Assembly (NCBI GenBank): GCA_047638695.1
Contig: JBLINY010000101.1
Span: 1 to 16,279, forward strand
Length of the DNA stretch: 16,279 bases
Direction of reading: 5' to 3'
Source: JAHECQ01 sp047638695
Lineage (GTDB): Bacteria; Actinomycetota; Acidimicrobiia; Acidimicrobiales; SZUA-35
Shown: positions 6,728 to 13,840 of the stretch, one piece after another
Numbering within the stretch: the first letter of the stretch is position 1
Layout: each line of letters begins with the position of its first letter
Translations under genes and position numbers: made by a program
Notes under the pieces: generated by a model
What the model was told of the DNA's origin: nothing
The model's input: only the letters and a program-made list of their open reading frames with translations
Database searches by the model: none

Positions 6728-7810
6728 GTGACTGCCGATGCGGCCTCCGCTCTCGGTGTTGCTGTCGCGGCCGGCGTCCCCGTGCTGCTGTGGGGTGCCC
6801 CGGGCACCGGCAAGAGCTCGGCTATTCAGGCGCTCGCAGCGGCGCAGGACTGGCCTTGCGAAGTGGTAATAGCGTCGATTCGCGAGCCCTCCGACTTTGC
6901 CGGCCTGCCGGTGGTCATCGAGGGTGGTGTGCACTTTGCTCCGCCGACGTGGGCCACCAACCTGGCGTCGGCCGGTAGAGGCCTACTGTTTCTCGACGAG
7001 ATCTCGACGGCACCACCGGCGGTCCAGGCGGCGTTGCTCAGGGTTGTGCTCGAGCGGGTGGTCGGTGATCTATCGCTTCCTGACGACATTGCCGTGGTAG
7101 CCGCGGCAAACCCGCCGGATCAGGCGGCGGACGGCTGGGACCTTTCGGCTCCGCTCGCCAACCGATTCTGCCACCTCGAGTGGCAGGTTGACGCCCTGGC
7201 TGTGGCCGAGGGCCTGGCGGCCGGATTTCCGGCCCCCGTGGTGCCTGCTTTGCCGGCCGAATGGAGCGGGCAATCCCGACGAGCCCGGGCTGAACTGGCC
7301 GCCTTCCTCTCGATCCGATCCAACCTGGTGTCGGTTCCCCCACTCGACCGGGCAACGGCAGGCCGAGCCTGGCCCAGCCCCCGAAGCTGGGAAATGGCCG
7401 CCGAGCTCCTCGCAGCGGCTCGTGCAGCCGAGGTATCGAGCGCCGTTACCGCTCGGCTGGTCGCTGGTTGCGTCGGTGACGGGCCCGGGATCGAGTTCCT
7501 CACGTGGTTGGATGAACTCGATCTGCCAGATCCTGAGGCGCTGTTGGCTGACCCAGGGTCATTCGAGCTTCCCGAGCGGGGCGACCGGGCCTATGCCGTT
7601 CTCACATCGGTCGCCGGTGCAGTTGCGGCCGACGCAACCCCTGAACGATGGGCGGCCGGCTGGCAGGTCATGGGCCGGGCGGGCGAGAAGGCACCGGACG
7701 TTGCTGCCATGGCAGCCCGAATTCTGGCCCGCTGCCGGCCAGAAGGGGCAACGGCGCCACCTGAGGCGGCTCAATTCTTGCCCCTTCTTCGTGCTGCCGG
7801 ACTGGCTTGA
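6728..7810 (+). CDS. MoxR-like AAA+ ATPase (AAA_5 type)
   Basis: A 360-residue AAA+ ATPase of the MoxR/dynein-related type. Walker A is GAPGTGKSS (23-31), Walker B is LLFLDEI (86-92), and sensor 1 lies in AAANPP (125-130). The stretch DLSAPLANRF (138-147) carries the arginine-finger region, and SPRSW (217-221) fits sensor 2. The C-terminal 140 residues are helical and Ala-rich. MoxR ATPases act as chaperones that remodel or insert metal into partner proteins and almost always pair with a VWA-domain protein, which here is the next gene. The start is GTG 6728, with GGGGA nine bases upstream. The stop overlaps the next start (TTGA), so the two genes are translationally coupled. The target of this ATPase is not known; the divergent type VII genes are a candidate by position only. 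Confidence 0.9.
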   Translation: MTADAASALGVAVAAGVPVLLWGAPGTGKSSAIQALAAAQDWPCEVVIASIREPSDFAGLPVVIEGGVHFAPPTWATNLASAGRGLLFLDEISTAPPAVQAALLRVVLERVVGDLSLPDDIAVVAAANPPDQAADGWDLSAPLANRFCHLEWQVDALAVAEGLAAGFPAPVVPALPAEWSGQSRRARAELAAFLSIRSNLVSVPPLDRATAGRAWPSPRSWEMAAELLAAARAAEVSSAVTARLVAGCVGDGPGIEFLTWLDELDLPDPEALLADPGSFELPERGDRAYAVLTSVAGAVAADATPERWAAGWQVMGRAGEKAPDVAAMAARILARCRPEGATAPPEAAQFLPLLRAAGLA

Positions 7811-8997
7811 GTCCGCTCGACCAACACCAGGTGGTGGCGGCGCGACTTTGGGCCGCTCATCAGTTTCCGTACCTGGCGTCTGCTCTCTTCGCGTTGAGCG
7901 TTGACCCGGTCGAGGACCTCGGATCGGTGATGATCGACGAGTGGTGGCGAGTGCATGTCGATCCCGAGATCGCTGACGGATTGTCGGTCGAACAACTGGG
8001 CGGTGAACTCGTCCATCTGACGACTCACGTGCTGCGAGACCACGCCGGCCGAGCTCGGGCCGTCGGGTTTTGCGAACCGGCCGAGAAACATCATTGGGTC
8101 GATGCTGCAGACGCCGAAGTCAACGATGATCTGCCGCCCGATCTACCTCGAGCGCGGGAGGCCGTCGACCCCTCCGATCTCGGTTGTGCGGATGGTCGTC
8201 TGGCCGAGGAGTACTACCGGCGCGGGATCCCGAGGGAGGACCGGGAGAGCGACTGCGGCAGCGGAGCTCACGGCGACACCGGAGCGTGGGAACAGCCTCC
8301 GCCTGCAGGCGGAGGTAGCGGCCTCGACCGCGACGAGCAGGGGCTCGTGCGTCAACGGGTTGCCGCCGATATTCGGAGCCACGATGATGCCGACGTTCCC
8401 GAGGGGCTGCGGCGTTGGGCCAACGAGCAACGCCAACCAACGATCGACTGGCGGCGGCTGCTGGCGGCGCAGATACGTCGCAGCGTTGCCTTCGTCTCGG
8501 GGGCCGTCGACTACAGCTATGCCCGACCTTCGCGACGGGCCGCGGCTCTCGGAAACGTGGTGTTGCCGTCGATGCGTCGGCCTGACGTCTCCGTCGCTGT
8601 GGTGTGCGATACGAGCGCTTCAGTCGATGACCGGTTGCTTTCGGACGCGCTTGGAGAAATCGAGGGGATGTTGCAGGCAGTCGGAACTCGTCAGGTGCGC
8701 GTGCTGGCGTGTGACGATGCTGTTCGCTCTGTTAGCAACGTTCGACGGGTCGACGACATCGTGCTCTTTGGTGGGGGTGGCACCGACATGACGACCGGGC
8801 TGGAGATGTCGGACGCATTGCGGCCACGGCCTCAGGTGGTCGTTGTGATGACCGATGGCTTCACTCCTTGGCCCGACCAAGGGCTGCAGCGAACGCAGGT
8901 GATCGTGGCCCTGCTCGAGAGCAACGTCGACGGTGTGCGTGTTCCCGAACCTCCGTCGTGGACCACCGTGGTGCGAGTCGACAGCAGCGCCGTGTGA
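7807..8997 (+). CDS. VWA-like domain protein (DUF2201 type) with degenerate metallopeptidase motif
   Basis: A 396-residue soluble protein in two parts. The N-terminal half (about 1-110) resembles the putative metallopeptidase domain of DUF2201. Its motif reads H70-L-T-T-H74-x4-H79, so the HExxH glutamate is Leu, and a second conserved patch, DAADAEVNDDL, follows at 99-109. A charged, Gly/Pro-rich linker covers about 140-200. The C-terminal half (about 258-390) is a VWA-like domain with an apparently intact metal site: DTSAS (268-272), T326 in GGGTDM, and D350 in MTDG. The TTG start at 7807 overlaps the MoxR stop by 4 bp. MoxR-VWA pairs act together, with the VWA protein usually as substrate adaptor. 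Loss of the Glu suggests binding rather than proteolysis by the N-terminal part. Function beyond that is unknown. Confidence 0.85.
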   Translation: MSPLDQHQVVAARLWAAHQFPYLASALFALSVDPVEDLGSVMIDEWWRVHVDPEIADGLSVEQLGGELVHLTTHVLRDHAGRARAVGFCEPAEKHHWVDAADAEVNDDLPPDLPRAREAVDPSDLGCADGRLAEEYYRRGIPREDRESDCGSGAHGDTGAWEQPPPAGGGSGLDRDEQGLVRQRVAADIRSHDDADVPEGLRRWANEQRQPTIDWRRLLAAQIRRSVAFVSGAVDYSYARPSRRAAALGNVVLPSMRRPDVSVAVVCDTSASVDDRLLSDALGEIEGMLQAVGTRQVRVLACDDAVRSVSNVRRVDDIVLFGGGGTDMTTGLEMSDALRPRPQVVVVMTDGFTPWPDQGLQRTQVIVALLESNVDGVRVPEPPSWTTVVRVDSSAV

Positions 8998-9010
8998 CGG
9001 GGCGGCTCCC

Positions 9011-9901
9011 ATGAGGTGGGTTGATGCGATCGAGCCGTTCGAGCTCGACGTTGCGTGCAGCGGCGTCACCCATCTCATCCGTTGGCAGCGGGGTGTTCCC
9101 GATCTTGTGGACCACCACGACGTCGATGCCGAGCTGGCGCTGATTGCCTTCGGGGGTGACGAGCCGTCATGTCTTGAACATCTCCGGCTTTGGAATGACG
9201 CTGTTGCCGACGGTGGCTTCCTCGGCGAGTGGGTCGATGAGGACCTAGATCAGGCCAGACTCTGGTGGCTGGGAATGGCGCTCGAACGGATGCGCAGCGA
9301 GGGCTTCCATGAGTTCTTGCGTGACTTGCCCCTCGCTCGGGCGGCCCGCATGGGCCACTTCCTCACCACTTTTCCGTCCCCCGTGCTTGATCTGGCGGCT
9401 GCGGCGGTCGCCGAGGCCCTGGTCGATGGTGATGACCCGGTTTGCAACCGGGCCGCTGGACTACTGCCCATCGCGGTGGCCCGTCGGCTGCGCCGCTCGT
9501 TTGTTTCTAGCATCGGAGGCCGACAAATTGCCCTCGGAGGCGCGGCGCTGGTTCCCTTCGAGCCGATCGTTGCCAGCACCTCCACCGGCGTCGATATCGA
9601 GCCCTTCGCCGAAGGCATCATCCGGGGCCGATCGAGTTGGGTTCGGATTGGAGTGAATGAGCGTTGGCTCTTCGACGTCTGGGGGGCCGGTGCGGCGGTG
9701 GTCGATGGCCACCTCGTCCTGTCGATCGACTACGACACTGAGCGGGATGCCAGCTCGGTGCCCGGCGATCCGACCGGGCTCGTCGTCCATTGGAAGAAGG
9801 CGATTGACGGTGGCGACACAGCGGAGGTCCGCAAGCTGCCACTTCGCCATGATGGCCAGCGCTGGTCGCTGGCCGAGGACTCGTTGGTCGAGCCTCAATA
9901 G
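9011..9901 (+). CDS. Unrecognised protein, third gene of the MoxR/VWA operon
   Basis: A 296-residue protein that I cannot assign to a named family. It starts with a short beta-like segment (FELDVACSGVTHLIRWQRG). A helical centre with several Trp follows (about 60-150: ARLWWLGMALERM, LRDLPLARAARMGHF). The C-terminal half is beta-rich (about 180-280) with VNERWLFDVWGAG and DGHLVLSIDYD. There is no signal peptide, clear membrane helix or catalytic motif. ATG 9011 lies 13 bp after the VWA stop, with only a weak GGGG upstream. Frames upstream of it would run into the VWA gene. It is most likely a dedicated partner of the MoxR/VWA pair. I recall similar third genes beside such pairs in other actinobacteria, unverified. 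Its last 7 bp overlap the convergent dioxygenase gene. Confidence 0.75.
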   Translation: MRWVDAIEPFELDVACSGVTHLIRWQRGVPDLVDHHDVDAELALIAFGGDEPSCLEHLRLWNDAVADGGFLGEWVDEDLDQARLWWLGMALERMRSEGFHEFLRDLPLARAARMGHFLTTFPSPVLDLAAAAVAEALVDGDDPVCNRAAGLLPIAVARRLRRSFVSSIGGRQIALGGAALVPFEPIVASTSTGVDIEPFAEGIIRGRSSWVRIGVNERWLFDVWGAGAAVVDGHLVLSIDYDTERDASSVPGDPTGLVVHWKKAIDGGDTAEVRKLPLRHDGQRWSLAEDSLVEPQ

Positions 9902-11091
9902 GCGTACTGATTGACCCGTGACTGAGCCTGGGTAAGGCCCTTGCCTCGGATAACCGATGGGTCGAGCCACCGGTCGAACGCCTCGACCTCGTAGCCAAAG
10001 CGCAGATCGGCGGCAGCTAGCTCGGTTCGCGTGAACCACTGGGCGCTCTGGTAGGCGACGGGGAATCCGAAGCTCGGGAGGGTGTACCCGTAAGTGCGGC
10101 ACAGGTGGTCGCCTTCATCAAAGTCGCCGACGTAAGAAACCCAGGGCGTTTCGATGCGCAGGGACTGGCGCAGGTTGTGCTGAAGCGACGCTATGAGGTT
10201 GCCCCGGTCCCAATCGGGGATGGCCTGTTCGACGAATGTGTCGCCCCCTGGGAGCTGCCACGTATCGTCGTCGTCCACGACCAGGAGTACTTCGCTCTCG
10301 GAGCGTTCACGAGTGAGCACCAGCCGGGTTGTCTCGATTGGCTTATTGCTGTGGACGGCGATGACCGACTGTCCTTCAGCGCTGAGCGCCTCGAACACAT
10401 CGTCGTCATACAAGAAATACCCGGTTGCCGGTGGGCAGTTCGCGGCGGCGTACTTGTTGAAGGCGCCGATGCGTGAGCTGCCGCTGGTGTTGCCGGCGGC
10501 GCGGTGCCATGTGTGCATGTTCATCAACACCAGGTCGCCCCGTTCCAAGCCGGGATCGATGTAGTCGTCCTCACTTGGCCTGACCGGGGGAACGACCTCG
10601 AGCGGGCGCTCCGATCCCTCAGCGATGCGGTGAAGCTGGTGGGAACCGGGAGCGATGAACAGCTGGCCGGACTCTTCATTGAAATCGCAGAACGGGACGA
10701 TGGTGAAGGCCCAGTTCATCGATGAGCCCACCGGTCGCCATCGCTTGTAGTCGTTGTGTGAGGGGACACCCGCCCCGCCCGGTGTGCGGTCGTAGATGAC
10801 GTAGGCGGTCAGCTTCGGGTCGCTGCACCCAAGGACCTCACCGACCGCACCCACAATCTGCGGGTGCTCGGCCAGGAAGGCCAGGTCGGGGTCCTTGAGG
10901 CAGTTGTTGGCCAGCGTGTACCGACCGGGTTCGGGGTACGACAGCGTGCTGACATCGTAAAGCGTGCCGTCGAGCGGGGGATTGCGCTCGAGCGCCTGTT
11001 CGAGGCGATTGATGTCGCTGCCGGGTATTTGTCCCTTCAGCACCAGGAATCCGTTGCGCTCGTACTCAGCCAGTTGGTCTTTGGTCAGCAT
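9895..11091 (-). CDS. Phytanoyl-CoA dioxygenase-like (PhyH) protein fused to a degenerate Nudix-like domain
   Basis: A 398-residue, apparently two-domain protein. Residues 1-225 are a PhyH-type Fe(II)/2-oxoglutarate oxygenase. Iron ligands are H112-x-D114 (SHNDYKRW) and probably H196 (WHRAAGN). The family stretch ESGQLFIAPGSHQ is at 140-151, and R207 (SSRIGAF) fits the 2-oxoglutarate-binding Arg. Residues 252-375 have a Nudix-like outline: LVLTRER, then WQLPGGDTFVEQ, a helix, then YTLPSFG, and AQWFTRTEL near the end. In the helix where Nudix hydrolases have R-E-x-x-E-E, this protein has Q304-H305-x-x-R308-Q309, so hydrolysis is doubtful and a binding role is more likely. The ATG at 11091 has GGGGGA 7 nt upstream. 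The substrate is unknown; the PhyH family is broad and includes small-molecule tailoring enzymes. It lies 62 bp downstream of the fasciclin gene, with no terminator seen between them. Confidence 0.8.
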   Translation of the reverse strand: MLTKDQLAEYERNGFLVLKGQIPGSDINRLEQALERNPPLDGTLYDVSTLSYPEPGRYTLANNCLKDPDLAFLAEHPQIVGAVGEVLGCSDPKLTAYVIYDRTPGGAGVPSHNDYKRWRPVGSSMNWAFTIVPFCDFNEESGQLFIAPGSHQLHRIAEGSERPLEVVPPVRPSEDDYIDPGLERGDLVLMNMHTWHRAAGNTSGSSRIGAFNKYAAANCPPATGYFLYDDDVFEALSAEGQSVIAVHSNKPIETTRLVLTRERSESEVLLVVDDDDTWQLPGGDTFVEQAIPDWDRGNLIASLQHNLRQSLRIETPWVSYVGDFDEGDHLCRTYGYTLPSFGFPVAYQSAQWFTRTELAAADLRFGYEVEAFDRWLDPSVIRGKGLTQAQSRVNQYAY

Positions 11092-11153
11092 GTGTCAATC
11101 CCCCGAGGCGGTTGCTGACCATAGTTCCACCCCTTGGCCTGCCTAACGAACTG

Positions 11154-11771
11154 TCAGGGGAGAAGAACCTGGTCGATCACGTGGATGACGCCGTTGCTGG
11201 CTTTGATGTCGGCTGTTGTCACCGTGGCCCCATTGATCTTCACACCGTCAGTTAGGTCGACCGTGATCTCGGCTCCGTTCACGGTTACCGCCGTCATGCC
11301 ATCGGTCAGATCGCCGCTAAGGACCTCGCCAGCCACGACGTGGTAAGTGAGGATCGATGTCAGCGTTTCGGTGTCAGCCAGAAGCTCCTCGGCGGTGAGG
11401 CCAAGATCGGCCAGTGCCGCGGCGAATGCATCATCGGTGGGCGCAAAAACCGTTAGAGGGCCCTCGCCGCTGAGTGTCTCGACAAGTCCGGCGGCCTCGG
11501 CTGCGGCGAGCAACGTGGTGAAGCTGCCGGCCTCGGCGGCGACGTCGACGATGGTTCCGACCTCTTCCATGGCTTCGTCGTCTTCTATGGCTTCGTCGTC
11601 TTCTATGGCTTCGTCGTCTTCTGTGGCTTCTTCCTCGGTGGCGGCTGTGGTGGCGGTCGTGTCATCAGACGAGGAGTCAGCTTCCGATGCGTCATCGGAT
11701 GACCCGCCGCATGCAGCGGCGGCAAGCGAGAGGGCGAGAAGGAGCGCGATGAACTTGGTGTTTTTGATCAT
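11154..11771 (-). CDS. Fasciclin (FAS1) domain lipoprotein
   Basis: A 205-residue secreted lipoprotein. The signal peptide has MIKNTK, a hydrophobic core (FIALLLALSLAAAA) and Cys21 followed by Gly-Gly, a lipobox for diacylglyceryl anchoring. An acidic, Ser/Thr-rich linker (about 24-68) contains the repeat EDDEAI in tandem. Residues 71-205 form one FAS1 domain with TVFAPTDDAF, YHVVAGEV and the closing NGVIHVIDQVLLP, all family hallmarks. FAS1 domains mediate adhesion or bind extracellular ligands. The ATG at 11771 has GGAGG at 8 nt, which is why I reject the longer frame to 11984 that lacks signal features. It is transcribed away from the SDR gene. The extracellular role is clear; the partner is unknown. 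Confidence 0.93.
   Translation of the reverse strand: MIKNTKFIALLLALSLAAAACGGSSDDASEADSSSDDTTATTAATEEEATEDDEAIEDDEAIEDDEAMEEVGTIVDVAAEAGSFTTLLAAAEAAGLVETLSGEGPLTVFAPTDDAFAAALADLGLTAEELLADTETLTSILTYHVVAGEVLSGDLTDGMTAVTVNGAEITVDLTDGVKINGATVTTADIKASNGVIHVIDQVLLP
11563..11630. repeat. 18-bp tandem repeat inside the FAS1 lipoprotein gene
   Basis: Units lie at 11563-11580, 11581-11598 and 11599-11616, with a partial copy at 11617-11630. The plus-strand unit is TCTTCTATGGCTTCGTCG. It is in frame (18 bp is six codons) and encodes the EDDEAI/EDDEAM linker repeats. Copy-number change would only lengthen or shorten the acidic stalk without shifting the frame. Confidence 0.9.
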
Positions 11772-11918
11772 TTGATTTGCCTCCGTGGGGGCGGGGTTTA
11801 GTTGTTGGTACGGGGAATTCGTCGGTACTTCGTCGCCGGCGGCGTCTGAGATGCGCGGTTCGTCGAAACTGTCGACACGACCTACGCTCGCCAGGAGAAC
11901 TCGAGAAAGGGCATTGCC
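11772..11918. promoter_or_regulatory. Divergent region between FAS1 lipoprotein and SDR genes
   Basis: These 147 bp separate divergent genes and should hold both promoters. I cannot place convincing -35/-10 boxes. GGAGG near 11780-11784 (minus) and GAAAGGG just before 11919 (plus) are ribosome sites. A short dyad, TCGA-aactg-TCGA near 11861-11873, is weak and may be chance. Confidence 0.4.
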
Positions 11919-12848
11919 ATGGGGGCATTGGACGGGCGTGTGATCATCGTGACCGGCGGCGGCAGAGGAGTGGGCCGAGCTCACGCTCTGCTCTTCGCGG
12001 CTGAGGGCGCCAACGTTGTCGTGAACGACCTCGGGAGTGCTCAGGACGGCACCGGGGTCGATTTGGGCCCGGCTGACGAGGTTGTGGCCGAGATCAAGGC
12101 AGCCGGGGGTGAAGCGGTTGCCAACGGCGATTCGGTTGCCGACTGGGAGGGCGCCCAGCGAATCATCAATCAGGCCGTCGAGACCTACGGCGACCTACAT
12201 GCAGTGGTGAACAACGCTGGCATCTTGCGCGACCGAATGCTGGTCAACATGACCGAGGAAGAATTCGACCTGGTCATCAACGTCCACCAAAAAGGGACGT
12301 GGCTGATGATGCGTCACGCCGCCGCGTACTGGCGTGAGCAGGTGAAGGCGGGCAAGGAGATACAAGCGTCGATAGTGAATACGTCATCGACATCAGGGCT
12401 GCACTCGAACCCGGGGCAGATCAACTACGGGGCGGCCAAGGGCGCCATCGCCACCATGTCCATCATCGCCGCACAAGAACTGAAGCGCTACGGAGTTCGG
12501 GTGAACGCCATTGCGCCATCGGCTCGGACTCGGATGACCTTGGCGACGCCGGGGTTGAGTGATCGAATCAAGGAACCCGAGGATGGCTCGTTCGACGTCT
12601 GGGACCCGGCGAACATCTCGCCGTTAGTTGGCTGGTTGTGTGCCGCAGAGTGTCCAGCCACCGCACAGGTCTACTGGATCGGCGGAAATCGAATTGGCCG
12701 CTATCAGGAGTGGACCCAGGCCGACGCCGCCAGCACCGACGACATGTGGTCAATCGAGTCAATCGCTGCCACCGCCGGCCAGTGGGAAACCACACACCGC
12801 AATACAAGGAGCCGGCGGATTACCGGCAGCGAAAAGCTCAGCTACTAA
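11919..12848 (+). CDS. Short-chain dehydrogenase/reductase, 3-hydroxyacyl-CoA dehydrogenase-like
   Basis: A 309-residue classical-type SDR. The cofactor motif TGGGRGVG is at 12-19, NNAG at 98-101 and Asn121 in INVHQKG. The catalytic Ser157 and Tyr170-x3-Lys174 (INYGAAK) are all present. The sequence NNAGILRDRMLVNMTEEEFDLVINVHQKG closely resembles the dehydrogenase part of peroxisomal multifunctional enzyme type 2, so oxidation of a 3-hydroxyacyl-CoA (or a related alcohol) with NAD is the best guess. The C-terminal 60 residues extend beyond the core SDR fold. The ATG at 11919 has GAAAGGG eight bases upstream. Crotonase and CoA-ligase genes follow on the same strand, which fits an acyl-CoA degradation cluster. 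Confidence 0.88.
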   Translation: MGALDGRVIIVTGGGRGVGRAHALLFAAEGANVVVNDLGSAQDGTGVDLGPADEVVAEIKAAGGEAVANGDSVADWEGAQRIINQAVETYGDLHAVVNNAGILRDRMLVNMTEEEFDLVINVHQKGTWLMMRHAAAYWREQVKAGKEIQASIVNTSSTSGLHSNPGQINYGAAKGAIATMSIIAAQELKRYGVRVNAIAPSARTRMTLATPGLSDRIKEPEDGSFDVWDPANISPLVGWLCAAECPATAQVYWIGGNRIGRYQEWTQADAASTDDMWSIESIAATAGQWETTHRNTRSRRITGSEKLSY

Positions 12849-12868
12849 GTAGCGCCCTGCTCGTCGGC

Positions 12869-12916
12869 CCTGCCCTGCCCCATAAACCTGCCCTGCCCCA
12901 TAAACCTGCCCTGCCC
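12869..12916. repeat. 18-bp intergenic tandem repeat between SDR and crotonase genes
   Basis: Two exact copies of CCTGCCCTGCCCCATAAA (12869-12886, 12887-12904) are followed by a partial third (12905-12916). The repeat lies in the 141-bp gap between the SDR stop and the crotonase start. Apart from a small CCCGGG dyad after it I see no terminator. Confidence 0.85.
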
Positions 12917-12989
12917 GGGCTGCCTAACGATTTGGCCTCATCTGCTGCCTCCGCGATGCTGAGAGTCCGTCGACTGAAGGACTTCCGAC

Positions 12990-13817
12990 ATGGCACGCAG
13001 CATCGAAACCGGATCCGAGCATCTGACCACCGAGATTGACGACAACGGCGTCGCGGTCATCACCATGAATCGGCCAGAGAGCCGCAACGCCATGACCGGC
13101 GACATGATCGCAGGGATCGCACTCTCGTTGGCCGATCTCGAGACGGCAAGCGACGTTCGCTGTGTGGTGCTCACGGGTGCCGGTGGCGCATTCTGTGCTG
13201 GCGGCGACGTAAAAGGATTCGCTGCGGGTGATGGCGCTGGCGGCGGAAGCTCATCGTGGGACGCTGGGGTTCACGAGCAACGGCTCAGCCACAAGCAGAC
13301 CTCGGGCGTGCTCCACAACATGCCAAAGCCCACTCTCGCCGCCATTCCGGGGGCAGCAGCCGGCGCTGGCCTGTCGCTGGCTCTGGCTTGTGACATGCGG
13401 GTCGCCGTCGACACGGCGGTGATGACGACGGCGTTCGCCCGTGTCGGTCTGGCCGGCGACTATGGAGGTACGTGGTTCCTCACCCAGCTCGTCGGTCCAG
13501 CCAAGGCCAAGGAGCTCTACTTCCTTCCCGAGCGGATGGACATGGCCACGGCCCTTGATCTGGGCATCGTCAACAAGGTGGTCGGGCCTGATGAGTTCGA
13601 TTCGACATGGCGGGACATGGCCGCTCGGCTGGCCTCTGGTCCGCCCATCGCGTATCGATACATGAAAGAAAACATCAACCGCTCGGTCGACGGCGACCTC
13701 AACACGACGCTCGAACTCGAGTCGACGCATCATCGCCATACCGGAACCACTCAGGATCACAAAGAGGCCTCAAAAGCGTTCGTCGAAAAGCGCGAGCCCG
13801 TCTTCAAGGGCATCTGA
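12990..13817 (+). CDS. Enoyl-CoA hydratase/isomerase (crotonase) family protein
   Basis: A 275-residue crotonase-fold enzyme acting on acyl-CoA thioesters. The oxyanion-hole segments are present: GAFCAGGDVKGF (66-77) and GAAAGAGLSLALACDM (121-136). The two hydratase glutamates (Glu144 and Glu164 of rat mitochondrial hydratase) are not obvious; Ser129 sits at the first position. Instead there is D157 in GLAGDYGG, an acid position used in PaaG-like and isomerase-like members. Hydratase, isomerase or another crotonase activity is therefore open. The ATG at 12990 has AAGGA eight bases upstream. Length is normal for the family. The next gene, the CoA ligase, starts 23 bp downstream, so the two are very likely co-transcribed. 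Confidence 0.9.
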   Translation: MARSIETGSEHLTTEIDDNGVAVITMNRPESRNAMTGDMIAGIALSLADLETASDVRCVVLTGAGGAFCAGGDVKGFAAGDGAGGGSSSWDAGVHEQRLSHKQTSGVLHNMPKPTLAAIPGAAAGAGLSLALACDMRVAVDTAVMTTAFARVGLAGDYGGTWFLTQLVGPAKAKELYFLPERMDMATALDLGIVNKVVGPDEFDSTWRDMAARLASGPPIAYRYMKENINRSVDGDLNTTLELESTHHRHTGTTQDHKEASKAFVEKREPVFKGI

Positions 13818-13840
13818 GCCAGATCAAAAGAAGGAAGCAC

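Noticed and set aside
6687..6731. 14-codon ORF (ATG 6687) ending in GTGA at the MoxR start
   Set aside because: It has no Shine-Dalgarno and no other support; the overlap can easily arise by chance.
11139..11149. 11-mer CTGCCTAACGA shared with 12920-12930, both intergenic
   Set aside because: Matches of this length are expected by chance in a window this size.
11772..11984. Longer start for the FAS1 lipoprotein
   Set aside because: The extension would bury the signal peptide and overlap the SDR gene start region; ATG 11771 has GGAGG and a lipobox follows.
13607..13840. N-terminal extension of the acyl-CoA ligase
   Set aside because: It overlaps the crotonase gene in another frame and does not resemble ligase N-termini; GTG 13841 has a good ribosome site.
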